Shown here: one piece after another, positions 1 to 8,214 of the stretch
Layout of the letters: each line of letters opens with the position of its first letter
Numbering within the stretch: position 1 is the first letter of the stretch
Assembly: GCF_005869845.1 (NCBI RefSeq)
Contig: NZ_VAWF01000002.1
Location: forward strand, 62,001 to 126,000
DNA length: 64,000 bases
Reading direction: 5' to 3'
Source of the DNA: Fodinibius saliphilus
GTDB lineage: Bacteria > Bacteroidota > Rhodothermia > Balneolales > Balneolaceae
Notes under the pieces: generated by a model
Databases searched by the model: none
Seen by the model: only the letters and a program-made list of their open reading frames with translations
Told to the model about the DNA's origin: nothing
Made by a program: the position numbers and the translations under genes

Positions 1-526
1 GCTCTACAGCATTTTCAGACTGTTCACCCGATGATCCCAGAATGGCTTGAGGCACATCAAATAACACTTTGCGTACTTCAATAATCATCTTAACTGATTC
101 ATCGACCTTACCTATCCCAGCCAAGTATTCGCTTTGCTCTCCTGCTCCTACTGATGGTACATCTTCGATGTTACCGGTTTCTATGTCTACCACTTCCGAT
201 ACTTTATCAACCAATACTCCCATCAAGTACTCTTCATCCTGAATAACAATAATACAGGTTTCATCAGTGTCTTCTATCTCGTTTAAACCAAATCTTGTCC
301 GCAGGTTCATTACAGGAACAATTTTCCCTCTTAAGTTTAAGACTCCACGTATATATGAAGGCATTTTAGGAACGGGAGTAATAGACATCAGCCCGATAAT
401 TTCCTGCACCTTAAGAATTTCTATTGCATATTCTTCTTCTCCCAAGAAAAAGGTTAAAAACTTTCCTCCTTTGATCTTAGCATCAGATTCTTGTTGTTCA
501 ACTTGTTCAGTCGTTGTTTCACTCAT
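1..526 (-). CDS. cheW: CheW chemotaxis coupling protein (3' end cut by window)
   Basis: CheW links chemoreceptors to the kinase CheA in cytoplasmic signalling arrays. The minus-strand reading frame starts at ATG 526 and stays open to base 2, giving about 175 residues, so little is missing at the C-terminus. The sequence has the CheW fold signature: a start of fold reading KFLTFFLGEEEYAIEI, then KVQEIIG, then a RGVLNLRGKIVPVMNLR strand pair typical of CheW, then IVIQDEEYLMGVLVDKV. A short acidic N-terminus (about 18 residues) precedes the domain. It is the last visible gene of the leftward chemotaxis cluster. A sigma-28-like promoter lies about 110 bases upstream (636-662), so it may be transcribed apart from the cheY genes before it. 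Family identification is secure; whether the gene ends just outside the window is inferred. Confidence 0.93.
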   Translation of the reverse strand, partial: MSETTTEQVEQQESDAKIKGGKFLTFFLGEEEYAIEILKVQEIIGLMSITPVPKMPSYIRGVLNLRGKIVPVMNLRTRFGLNEIEDTDETCIIVIQDEEYLMGVLVDKVSEVVDIETGNIEDVPSVGAGEQSEYLAGIGKVDESVKMIIEVRKVLFDVPQAILGSSGEQSENAVE

Positions 527-635
527 AGTTACAGAACTTAATTTTCTCAATTATTGTGCAACTGGTTCTACTGCCTCCCAGTTAATCAGCATTTATTACA
601 TTGCCTTTTTCTCAGTGGCAACCTACCTGCTTTTC

Positions 636-662
636 TTATCGGTAGAATTGTTTTTTTCTTAA
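636..662 (-). promoter_or_regulatory. FliA/sigma-28-like promoter upstream of cheW
   Basis: Read on the minus strand this is TTAAGAAA, an 11-base spacer, then ACCGATAA. The known FliA consensus is TAAAGTTT-N11-GCCGATAA, so the -10 octamer matches 7 of 8 and the spacing is exact; the -35 is weaker (4 of 8). The same -35 octamer and spacer length recur at 8188-8214 ahead of the whole cluster, which supports it. It lies in the 176-base gap between cheY and cheW. No other feature is seen in this gap. Confidence 0.5.
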
Positions 663-702
663 ATTTTTAGCTCCTGCCTTTTAAAGATATTTTGCGTGCT
701 AT

Positions 703-1077
703 TTATTGTCTTATAACTTCTAATATATTTTCACCTAAATCTTCGGGGGTAAATGGTTTATGAACAAATACTGCACCCTGGCTGGTAAACTCCTCGATAC
801 GACTCTTATTACTTTCATTTGAAACAATGAGAATGGGAAATGTATCAATACCTTTATTTTGATTAACTACTTTTAGCATTTCTTCACCATCCATCACAGG
901 CATACTAATATCTATAATGAGCAAATCCACCGGATGCTTTTCCATCATATCAAGCCCTTCTTTACCATTACCAGCCTCATAGATTTGCACATCCTCGATT
1001 TCACAAATATTGATAGTTTTTTCAATAACCTTGCGCATCATTGCGCTATCATCAACAATCAGAATATGAGTTGCCAT
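703..1077 (-). CDS. cheY: CheY-like single-domain response regulator
   Basis: Single receiver domain of 124 residues, the usual CheY length. Visible landmarks are the acidic pair in IVDDSAMMRK (Asp9, Asp10), the phospho-acceptor Asp in LLIIDISMPVMDG, a Ser (not Thr) at the switch position in ILIVSNES, and the invariant Lys in FVHKPF. It has no output domain, so it should act by binding a partner (flagellar switch, phosphatase or CheA as phosphate sink). It is a close paralogue of the gene just upstream (1145-1531): both share MRK..I.KTIN, the EAG.GKEGL helix and the HKPFTPE end, suggesting tandem duplication. The gap between them is 67 bases, with no promoter that I can recognise. Confidence 0.93.
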   Translation of the reverse strand: MATHILIVDDSAMMRKVIEKTINICEIEDVQIYEAGNGKEGLDMMEKHPVDLLIIDISMPVMDGEEMLKVVNQNKGIDTFPILIVSNESNKSRIEEFTSQGAVFVHKPFTPEDLGENILEVIRQ

Positions 1078-1144
1078 TATGTCTAAAGATTTTGAATTAG
1101 AAACCGATTATTACTGTGCATTCAAAAACCACTATGCAGCTTTA

Positions 1145-1531
1145 TTATTTTATTTTCCGATTTTGGATAATCCCCATAATTTTTTCTCGTAAAACTTCTG
1201 GAGTAAAAGGCTTATGAATAAAAGCGGCCCCCTGTCTGCCTATCTCTTTTATGCGACCTTCATTACTTTCCGTTGAGACAATGAGAACAGGTAGATTCTG
1301 AGAACAGTCACGCTTTCTTACTTCACTAAGCATCTCCATCCCATCCATAACGGGCATATTAATATCGATAAACAGTAAATCTACCAGATGTTCATCCAGC
1401 TTTTTGAGTCCCTCCTTTCCATCTCCGGCCTCATAAAAATCCGAAACATCAAGACCACATAGATTTATTGTCTTTGTGATCATCTTCCTCATTACTGCAC
1501 TATCATCTACAATCAGTACATTTAGTGACAT
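1145..1531 (-). CDS. cheY: CheY-like single-domain response regulator (tandem paralogue)
   Basis: Single receiver domain of 128 residues. Landmarks: VLIVDDSAVMRK with the acidic pair, LLFIDINMPVMDG with the phospho-acceptor Asp, Ser at the switch position in VLIVSTES, and the conserved Lys in FIHKPFTPE. No output domain follows. It sits 35 bases downstream of cheB and is evidently a duplicate of the next cheY. In multi-CheY systems one copy usually drives the motor and the others act as phosphate sinks; which does what cannot be read from the sequence. Confidence 0.93.
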   Translation of the reverse strand: MSLNVLIVDDSAVMRKMITKTINLCGLDVSDFYEAGDGKEGLKKLDEHLVDLLFIDINMPVMDGMEMLSEVRKRDCSQNLPVLIVSTESNEGRIKEIGRQGAAFIHKPFTPEVLREKIMGIIQNRKIK

Positions 1532-1566
1532 TTTTCTAAGTCTTATTTAATTAGTGGTCTGTGAGG

Positions 1567-2619
1567 TTAAACTGCTTTTTCTTTGGTTCGCGATACAATA
1601 GCATCTGATATCTCCGACAGTGGCAATGTTTCTGAAACCGCCCCCACCTCATGTGCTACCTTGGGCATACCATACACCACCGAACTTTTTTCATCCTGCC
1701 CAATTGTATGGGCTCCTTCTTCCTTCATAGCTAATAATCCTTTGGCTCCATCCGATCCCATACCCGTTAATATGACACCTGTAGCATTTATTCCTGCAGC
1801 TTCTGCCACAGAATTAAATAACACATCTACACTCGGGCGGTGGTGATGTACCGGAGGGCCTTGCTTAATCTGGGTATAATACTTTGCTCCTTTTTTTCTG
1901 ATAAGCATATGATAGTTTCCGGGAGCTATAAGTACCTGGCCCGGCCGAACCCAATCACCGTCTTCAGCCTCTTTTACATCTACTGTACAAACTGAATTTA
2001 ATCGTTCTGCAAAACTTTTTGTGAATACCGGGGGCATATGTTGAACAATAACCATCCCCGGCAAATTAGCAGGCAAATGCGGAAGTACAGCTTCCAGTGC
2101 TTTGGTCCCGCCGGTCGAAGCCCCAACGGCAATAATTTTTTTGGTTGTTTTCTTAAGCCGGGCTTTAGGTACATTTTGTCCACCGGTTGCTTTAGGTTTA
2201 GTCTTAGAAACACTAAAATTATTATCAAAACTTGCAACCGAAGCTGCTCGTACTGCTTGGATAATTTCCCGTGAAATATTTTGCGTAGAATAAGCGGACC
2301 CCGGTTTACAAATAACATCTACCGCTCCCAAGCGCAATGCCGTTAAGGCATTTTCACTATTCTTAGGAGTAAGCGAACTCACCACTACAACCGGAATAGG
2401 ATGATGTTTCATCAACTTTGATAAGAATGAAAGCCCATCCATCCGCGGCATTTCAAGATCCAGTGTAATAACATCTGGCTTGAGTTTTGCAATTTGCTCA
2501 CGAGCTATATACGGGTTAAGAGCCGTACCAACGACTTCAATATCTTTCTGTTTATTAAGCTCCTTTTTCAACAATTTCCGTACAAAAGCAGAATCATCGA
2601 CAACTAATACTTTAATCAT
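1567..2619 (-). CDS. cheB: CheB protein-glutamate methylesterase / response regulator
   Basis: CheB removes methyl groups from (and deamidates) chemoreceptors, resetting sensitivity; its activity is switched on by phosphorylation from CheA. From ATG 2619 the protein is 350 residues. Residues 1-120 are a receiver with VVDDSAFVRK and phospho-acceptor Asp54 (TLDLEMPRMDG). After a Lys-rich linker the methylesterase domain shows the catalytic triad: Ser in GASTGG, His in VQHMPP, Asp in GMGSDGAKG. A longer frame opens upstream at 2667, but those 16 residues are not part of the fold and lie inside the preceding gene. ATG 2619 is preferred because it begins directly with the first receiver strand and overlaps the cheX-like stop by 8 bases, a sign of translational coupling. 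Confidence 0.95.
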   Translation of the reverse strand: MIKVLVVDDSAFVRKLLKKELNKQKDIEVVGTALNPYIAREQIAKLKPDVITLDLEMPRMDGLSFLSKLMKHHPIPVVVVSSLTPKNSENALTALRLGAVDVICKPGSAYSTQNISREIIQAVRAASVASFDNNFSVSKTKPKATGGQNVPKARLKKTTKKIIAVGASTGGTKALEAVLPHLPANLPGMVIVQHMPPVFTKSFAERLNSVCTVDVKEAEDGDWVRPGQVLIAPGNYHMLIRKKGAKYYTQIKQGPPVHHHRPSVDVLFNSVAEAAGINATGVILTGMGSDGAKGLLAMKEEGAHTIGQDEKSSVVYGMPKVAHEVGAVSETLPLSEISDAIVSRTKEKAV

Positions 2620-3085
2620 CTTCCCCCTCTTTTGAATAGTGAACGGTAATTTCAGCAGTCCCTTCATCTAAGTAAACCAATACCGTTTCTTCGTGGAGCT
2701 TAGGTTTCCCATTCTCAACCTCTCCTTCTATAATTTCTGGCGGATCGAGGTAGCAAATCTTATCATTATTGGCAAACAGAGGAACCAGATTTCCACAAAT
2801 AATATTTGCAATCTCACCTAGTGCCCCAGACTCCTGCTCCTCAGTGGGAGAATCTTCTCCCAACATATTTGCAGCAATGCCTGTTAACAACTCCTGAGTG
2901 GGTGTAATAACCATTTCTCCTTCTGCAGCTCCATTAAATCCAACTACAGACCGAATCCCATCCTTGGGAACTTCTGTTATAGGGTCATCTTCCATCTCCC
3001 ATTCTTCAAGAGGGAACATGTAACAGGTCACCTCAAAGGTGTTAACGGCTATATCGTAAATTTTATCTTTATAGTTTTCGCTCAT
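2612..3085 (-). CDS. CheX-like CheY-P phosphatase
   Basis: A protein of 157 residues in the CheC/CheX/FliY family, which dephosphorylates CheY-P. It carries the family's active-site pattern once (Ser/Asp, then Glu and Asn on the same helix): SGALGEIANIICGN. A single central site is the CheX arrangement; CheC has two such helices. Start chosen at ATG 3085 because GGAG lies 6 bases upstream; a longer frame from 3124 adds 13 residues with no similarity. The C-terminus ends in an acidic tail. It overlaps cheB by 8 bases. A strong sigma-28-like promoter lies about 66 bases upstream. There is a second family member at 7064-7570. CheX versus CheC-like naming is uncertain. Confidence 0.8.
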   Translation of the reverse strand: MSENYKDKIYDIAVNTFEVTCYMFPLEEWEMEDDPITEVPKDGIRSVVGFNGAAEGEMVITPTQELLTGIAANMLGEDSPTEEQESGALGEIANIICGNLVPLFANNDKICYLDPPEIIEGEVENGKPKLHEETVLVYLDEGTAEITVHYSKEGEDD

Positions 3086-3150
3086 TGTGAACTCCGATCT
3101 ATATGAACATTTAAAACCAGGCATAAACCTATAAACGTCATTCTATTTAG

Positions 3151-3178
3151 TTATCGGCTAAGCCTAACCAGATGTTTA
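3151..3178 (-). promoter_or_regulatory. FliA/sigma-28-like promoter inside the che cluster
   Basis: On the minus strand: TAAA, 16 bases, then a perfect GCCGATAA -10 element. The FliA consensus spacing from TAAA to GCCGATAA is 15, so it is one base long. It lies in the 144-base gap between cheD and the cheX-like gene, 66 bases ahead of the latter's ATG, and would transcribe cheX-cheB-cheY-cheY independently of cheA. Confidence 0.5.
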
Positions 3179-3229
3179 ATACTAATTTCCTATTATGGTT
3201 CATCATTAAATTTTCACTAGAAAACGCCT

Positions 3230-3703
3230 CTATTTCAATAGCTTCTTATTGATAGTAATAGAACCATCAGCAAGATTTAGAGCCATAGTTCGCGCTTTCC
3301 CGCCTCCTACATCTTTCCTTTCTATCATAAATCCATTTTTCCAAAGTAGTTTTCGAAACACTGTGAAGTTACGTTTCCCAATTTTAAAAAAGTCTTTATC
3401 TCCTTTCTTCTTCATGCTTGCTCCACCGGCAACAGAAATTTTCAGATTCTGCTTTTGAGCACCGAGATCATAAAGTCGGTCAAGTATCAGCTTCAGACCA
3501 GTATCAACATACATAGCCGGTTTCGACTTTGCCTTATCAGGATCAGCCTTTGATAAGGGAAGCATCGCATGCAATATACCTCCCACGCTTGCAACCGGAT
3601 CATAAAGTGCTATCCCCAAGCAGCTTCCGAGTGCATAGGTAATAATTACTTCATTAGCATTGGAAGAAACCTTAAGATCACTTACACCTACTACTTTTTT
3701 CAT
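3230..3703 (-). CDS. cheD: CheD chemoreceptor glutamine deamidase
   Basis: CheD converts specific receptor glutamines to glutamates and, in systems with CheC, stimulates CheC's phosphatase activity. The 157-residue protein has the full catalytic set: Cys28 in ALGSCLGIALYD, His45 in GGILHAMLP, and Thr22, matching the Cys-His-Thr triad known for Thermotoga CheD. The gene follows cheR by 14 bases. No CheC with two phosphatase helices is visible nearby; the candidates for a CheD partner are the two CheX-like proteins in this cluster. Confidence 0.93.
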   Translation of the reverse strand: MKKVVGVSDLKVSSNANEVIITYALGSCLGIALYDPVASVGGILHAMLPLSKADPDKAKSKPAMYVDTGLKLILDRLYDLGAQKQNLKISVAGGASMKKKGDKDFFKIGKRNFTVFRKLLWKNGFMIERKDVGGGKARTMALNLADGSITINKKLLK

Positions 3704-3717
3704 GAAAAATTATCCTC

Positions 3718-4506
3718 CTATATCTTTTTATAAACAGCCGGGCACACATTTTTGAGTCCTTTATTCTCAGAAGATACACTTTCAGAGTGCCCAATAAACA
3801 GGTAACCGCCGGGTTTAAGCATATCTCGAAATCTAGAAACCAACTTTTGCTGCGTTTCCCTGTTAAAATAGATCATTACATTGCGGCACATGATAATATG
3901 GAACGGTCCATTCATCGGCCATTTCTTCTTTAGATTTAGTCGCCCGTAGGTAATCATTTTTCGTATTTCACCAGAAACCTGAAATTGATTTTCACTAATG
4001 CGCTGAAAGTATTTCTTACGTACTTTTGGAGGAATATCAGCCACTTTTTTAGCCGTATATACTCCCCTTTTCCCAATTTGCAGTACCTCTCTGGATAAGT
4101 CAGTTGCTAATATTTTTACTTTCCCGGGCGGCACCCCTTCTTCTTGCAATACCATTGAACATGTAACGGGTTCTTCTCCTGTAGAGCATCCGGCAGACCA
4201 CCACTTTACATTTCGACCATTAATCTGAGGTATTACTTCTTTCCTGATAAATTCAAAATGCTGATCTTCTCTGAAAAAACTTGTTTTATTTGTCGTAAGT
4301 ACATCTACTAGAGCTAGGAATTCATTACCAGTCCCATCCTTCTCCAGGTAGTTGATGTACTGAGCAAAGTTTGACATCCCCAGCTTTCTTATTCTTTTCA
4401 ACACCCGAGACCTTACTAAAGCCTGTTTTCCTTCATGTAAATTAATACCACAATACTGATAAATCTTGTCACGTATTGTGGTAAATTCTGATTCCTTTAG
4501 CTTCAT
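3718..4506 (-). CDS. cheR: CheR chemoreceptor methyltransferase
   Basis: Methylates receptor glutamates using S-adenosylmethionine. The 262-residue protein has the usual two parts: an N-terminal helical domain (about residues 1-75, with positively charged RSRVLKRIRKLG that contacts receptors) and a Rossmann methyltransferase domain with NKTSFFRE, the SAM-binding WSAGCSTGEEP, ATDLSREVL and the late motif CRNVMIYFN. Length is typical. No C-terminal TPR or pentapeptide-binding extension is present. It lies 97 bases downstream of cheA and 14 ahead of cheD. Confidence 0.95.
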   Translation of the reverse strand: MKLKESEFTTIRDKIYQYCGINLHEGKQALVRSRVLKRIRKLGMSNFAQYINYLEKDGTGNEFLALVDVLTTNKTSFFREDQHFEFIRKEVIPQINGRNVKWWSAGCSTGEEPVTCSMVLQEEGVPPGKVKILATDLSREVLQIGKRGVYTAKKVADIPPKVRKKYFQRISENQFQVSGEIRKMITYGRLNLKKKWPMNGPFHIIMCRNVMIYFNRETQQKLVSRFRDMLKPGGYLFIGHSESVSSENKGLKNVCPAVYKKI

Positions 4507-4603
4507 TTTCCAACACTATTATCCAGCCAATTTATCAGCAATAAGATATACCAAAGCCATCCCATTCTTTTAAAGAGCTGTTTGTTTATTAAAAATCCTT
4601 GCG

Positions 4604-7051
4604 TTAATTCATCATCAATGCAGCGGTATCCAGAATCAATCCCACAGTACCATCTCCCAGGATTGCCCCGCCAGAAATGTGATTCATATCTTCAACCATA
4701 TTAATCGACTTACCCACAAGCTGCTGCTGCCCAATCACTTCATCGACTAAAAGGGCATACTTCTTATTGGCATTTCTGATCGCCAATAATGTGCCATCCG
4801 TTAATGATTTTTTACCCTCATCAATGTTAAAGTGATCATGCAACCTAATAACAGGTACTGTTTCACCTCGAATAGAAACTTTTTCGGAGTTCCCCATCAC
4901 AGTAAACACATCATCTTTTTGTGCCCTGAAAGCCCGATCAATATTAAGCGTAGGTACGATAAATCGTTGTTCACCCACACGAACTAACATTCCATCAGTA
5001 ATGGCAAGCGTAAACGGCAGTTCAATGGTAATTTTGGTGCCTTCCCCAATTTCTGAAGCGACATCAACCTTACCTTTGAGCTCTTCAATCGATTTACGAA
5101 CAACATCCATTCCTACCCCTCGTCCTGATAAATCAGTCACCTCATCAGTTGAAGAAAAACCAGGCAAGAAAATAAGATTATAAATCTCTTTATCTGTCAG
5201 ATTCTGATCAGGCTCTACCAATCCTTTATTAATTGCTTTCTCCAGAACCTTTTCTTTATTAATACCCTTTCCATCATCTTCAATCTCAATAACAACCTTT
5301 CCGCCTTCTTGAGATGCACGCAACCAAACAGTAGCCTGCTCCGGCTTATCTGTTTTAGCACGTTCTTCTGGTGTTTCAATACCATGATCAATAGCATTAC
5401 GAACCATATGCACCAACGGCTCATTAATAATATCAACCATATTACGATCAATCTCGGTATCTTCACCGAAGGTTTTCAACTTTACATCCTTACTCGCTTT
5501 ACGAGCTAAATCCCGAACCAACCGATTCATCTTATGGAATGTCGCCTTGAGAGGGACCATCCTCAACGTAAGACTTGTATCTTGTAGCTCACGTAAAATT
5601 TTACTGGTATGATTAATCTTTTTCTGAAGATTAGAATGGTCAGGAATACTTTCATCTTGGGCCACTACTGAATGTGCAATAACCAACTCACCAATCATAT
5701 CAATAAGTTGATCCAAGCGGCTTACATTGACTCGTACAGAAGATTCTGTTTGCGATTCTTCTGAAGAGTTAGGCGCCATTTTTGCACCCGATCCATTTTC
5801 AGCAGCGTCTATATCGCCTTCCGTTTCAACTTCTGTAGGAACTTCATACTGTATTCCGCCTGCATCTTCCAGTGCTTTTTCAGGGGCAACTTCTGCCTCC
5901 GCAATATGCTCTAGTACATTTGTTAATCGCTCATAATTCAGAGGTTTGGGGAATGTCTCACCGCCTTCAGAAACTTCAATCACATCGAGCATGCTATTAA
6001 TAATATCAATAGCTTCTAATGAGATGTCAGCACAAGCCGTATCAAAATCGATATCCCCATCGCGAACCATACTCAGCACCGTTTCCAGATGGTGAGTAAA
6101 CTCCGAAATAGGCTGCAAACCCATGAATGCGGATGTTCCCTTAATAGTATGGAACGCTCGAAATACCTTATTGACGAGTTCAGCATCATTGGGTGATTCC
6201 TCAAGATCGAGCAGAGCCCCTTCAGCCATCTCCAACAACTCAGTACATTCGGTGATAAATTCACCAACCATCGCTTCATCAATATTTTCCGGAATGGTAA
6301 ACATTTCAGAAGTTTCTTCGGCCTCAGGCTCTTGTTCAACCTCTTTTGTAGACTCATTCCATTGTTCATCAGATTCAATCTCAATAGCCTTTTCAGTAAG
6401 GTCAGCCAATTCCGCAAGCCATCCCTCTTCAACATCTCCAGACTGCAGCTGATCAACAATGCCTTGAGCCTCTTTCAAGATAGACGTCACTTCTTCAGGA
6501 GTATTGGCTATGACTCCCCCTAACAGGTTATCCAAACTCTCTAGATATTCCCCAGAAATGTTCTCCTCGTTGAGTCCCAATATATATGAGGCCAAATCGT
6601 TGAGCGTACGGGGCTTGGTTCCCTCATCTTCTTTCTGCTTAGCTTCTCTTGTATGCTCTGCAACCTCCTCCTCATCGATTTCTATAAGAGTATCTGCCGA
6701 CTCTTTTCCGCCGGACAAAGCTTTCTCAAGATCGTTATAAGCCTGTTCAAAAACTGCAACTTCGATATCACCATTCTCAACCAAATATTCACGAATGGTG
6801 TTTACCGCTTGCATCGTTGAGGTTTTAACACTCATGAAGAATTCATCTTCTTCATAAAGATATCGTAACCCCTTCCAAGCAATATCTATTAGCTTTTGTA
6901 GTTGTCCAGGATCATCATCAAATGTAGAAATAAATTCTTCAAATTGGGCTCCAGCTACTGCTACATTTTCCCTGTCAGCAGGCCAAACATCTGCCAGAGC
7001 ACGAATAATTTTTTCCAGATCCTCTATTCTTTCCTCTTTTATGCTACTCAT
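4604..7051 (-). CDS. cheA: CheA chemotaxis histidine kinase with long N-terminal extension
   Basis: CheA autophosphorylates in response to receptors and passes phosphate to CheY and CheB. The 815-residue protein contains an HPt (P1) domain at about 258-360 with phospho-acceptor His301 in FHTIKGTSAF, a P3 dimerisation segment near 438-500, a P4 ATPase domain (N-box RNAIDHG near 551, G1 EDDGKG near 591, G2 GRGVGMDVV near 643), and a P5 CheW-like domain from about 685 to the end. The linker between P1 and P3 is only about 75 residues, so a P2 CheY-docking domain seems absent. Unusually, about 255 acidic, helical residues precede P1; I do not recognise a domain there. It lies 12 bases after the cheX-like gene. 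Confidence 0.95.
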   Translation of the reverse strand: MSSIKEERIEDLEKIIRALADVWPADRENVAVAGAQFEEFISTFDDDPGQLQKLIDIAWKGLRYLYEEDEFFMSVKTSTMQAVNTIREYLVENGDIEVAVFEQAYNDLEKALSGGKESADTLIEIDEEEVAEHTREAKQKEDEGTKPRTLNDLASYILGLNEENISGEYLESLDNLLGGVIANTPEEVTSILKEAQGIVDQLQSGDVEEGWLAELADLTEKAIEIESDEQWNESTKEVEQEPEAEETSEMFTIPENIDEAMVGEFITECTELLEMAEGALLDLEESPNDAELVNKVFRAFHTIKGTSAFMGLQPISEFTHHLETVLSMVRDGDIDFDTACADISLEAIDIINSMLDVIEVSEGGETFPKPLNYERLTNVLEHIAEAEVAPEKALEDAGGIQYEVPTEVETEGDIDAAENGSGAKMAPNSSEESQTESSVRVNVSRLDQLIDMIGELVIAHSVVAQDESIPDHSNLQKKINHTSKILRELQDTSLTLRMVPLKATFHKMNRLVRDLARKASKDVKLKTFGEDTEIDRNMVDIINEPLVHMVRNAIDHGIETPEERAKTDKPEQATVWLRASQEGGKVVIEIEDDGKGINKEKVLEKAINKGLVEPDQNLTDKEIYNLIFLPGFSSTDEVTDLSGRGVGMDVVRKSIEELKGKVDVASEIGEGTKITIELPFTLAITDGMLVRVGEQRFIVPTLNIDRAFRAQKDDVFTVMGNSEKVSIRGETVPVIRLHDHFNIDEGKKSLTDGTLLAIRNANKKYALLVDEVIGQQQLVGKSINMVEDMNHISGGAILGDGTVGLILDTAALMMN

Positions 7052-7063
7052 CGTTATCTGCTT

Positions 7064-7570
7064 TTATTTAGATTCACTCAATACCATTGTTAGCCAGAAC
7101 TCTGAGTTTGCACTTGCAAACTTCATCTTTTTTGTCGGCGGCTTATTAGGCATAAAAAGGGTTAAATCACTACCTCTGGTTGCAGTAGGAAGTGAAGACT
7201 GACCCCGAAAACCAACTTTTTCTACATTCGCAGCGACATCACCTGCTAAAATATTCGAAATTTCACCTATAAGATCTCCCATATCATCACTTTCAAATGG
7301 CAGAGGCATTCCAATAAACACCTCAGAAAAATATACAGCTGTTTCTTTCGGAATAGCCAACATCAGTGAAAGCGTATGCTCCGAATTAAAAACTGTAACA
7401 TTACCTATAATACCATTTAGAGCACCGTCACCATTTGCTTCATCTATATAGGAGAGCTCTTCCCCAATAATGGAACCAAATGTATTAATTACGGACTCCT
7501 GTACTTTTTCTGCTATTTCAACAGGAATTTCATCTAGATTCTCTATCCTATCTATAGTTTTTATACTCAT
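7064..7570 (-). CDS. CheX-like CheY-P phosphatase
   Basis: A 168-residue CheC/CheX-family protein. The active-site helix reads DLIGEISNILAGD, with the Asp-x3-Glu-x2-Asn pattern used to remove phosphate from CheY-P. Only one such helix is visible, as in CheX. It is the second gene of the leftward cluster, 11 bases after a cheY and 12 bases before cheA. It is only distantly similar to the other family member (2612-3085). Possible roles are phosphatase for one of the three CheYs, or partner of CheD. The family call is good; the exact subfamily is uncertain. Confidence 0.78.
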   Translation of the reverse strand: MSIKTIDRIENLDEIPVEIAEKVQESVINTFGSIIGEELSYIDEANGDGALNGIIGNVTVFNSEHTLSLMLAIPKETAVYFSEVFIGMPLPFESDDMGDLIGEISNILAGDVAANVEKVGFRGQSSLPTATRGSDLTLFMPNKPPTKKMKFASANSEFWLTMVLSESK

Positions 7571-7581
7571 TTATCTTTTAT

Positions 7582-8031
7582 TTAAGAGTTGAGAATTCCT
7601 TGGAAAAAACTTTTGTCTTCTTCCTCGTCTTCACCTTCCGTTGCAATATTGCCATCATCATCAAAATAATCGCTGATTGCTTTATGCATTTTATCTGCAG
7701 TAAAAGGCTTTGTGATATATTCGTTTGCCCCTCCTTCGTTTAGGGCCTTATCAACTTTACCCATAGATTTTTCGGCAGTTACCATAATAATAGGGATACT
7801 TTCATTCCCCTCGGCACGTACTGCCTGAGAAAACTCCACCCCTGTCATGTTGGGCATATTCCAATCAACAAACATGATTTGGATCTCTTCATTGTACTTA
7901 CCTAAAGCATCCTCGCCGTCCTTAGCCTCTACATATTCAAATTCAGCTATCATTAGTTGATTTAGAGCCCGCTTAACGGCACTTCTCATTATTTTTGAAT
8001 CATCAACAACCAGCGCTTTTATTTTAGCCAT
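7582..8031 (-). CDS. cheY: CheY-type response regulator with acidic C-terminal tail
   Basis: First gene of the leftward chemotaxis cluster. The receiver (residues 1-122) has VVDDSKIMRSA, phospho-acceptor Asp in MFVDWNMPNMTG, Thr at the switch position in IIMVTAE, and Lys in ITKPFTADK. Unlike the two other CheYs in the cluster it keeps Thr at the switch. It ends with an extra acidic stretch (ATEGEDEEEDK) and a short hydrophobic tip (SFFQGILNS), about 25 residues more than a usual CheY. The tail could be a docking peptide; that is inference. It is the best candidate for the main motor-binding CheY of the operon because it is first and closest to canonical. Confidence 0.92.
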   Translation of the reverse strand: MAKIKALVVDDSKIMRSAVKRALNQLMIAEFEYVEAKDGEDALGKYNEEIQIMFVDWNMPNMTGVEFSQAVRAEGNESIPIIMVTAEKSMGKVDKALNEGGANEYITKPFTADKMHKAISDYFDDDGNIATEGEDEEEDKSFFQGILNS

Positions 8032-8187
8032 TACTTACTCCGATCTTCTTTATTTATGTGATGAAATGTGAACAATGGTGGAGCGCACCACATCATTTTT
8101 ACTGCAAAACTTTAAAAAGCCTAAAACAACTCACCATTAGTTCCATTATCACGAACTATCTTGTCATGATGCGCCTGACCGATTTAC

Positions 8188-8214
8188 TTATCGTCACGAA
8201 TAACTATTTCTTAA
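8188..8214 (-). promoter_or_regulatory. FliA/sigma-28-like promoter for the che operon
   Basis: On the minus strand: TTAAGAAA, an 11-base spacer, GACGATAA. The -10 matches FliA consensus GCCGATAA at 7 of 8; the -35 is weak. The identical -35 octamer and spacer are found at 636-662. It lies 157 bases ahead of the first cheY ATG (8031) in the 489-base gap 8032-8520. Apart from this and the plus-strand element at 8445-8471 I see nothing else in the gap. Confidence 0.42.

Noticed and set aside
2102-2293. Small plus-strand frames inside cheB, cheA and secA
   Set aside because: All lie fully antisense to genes with clear conserved domains.
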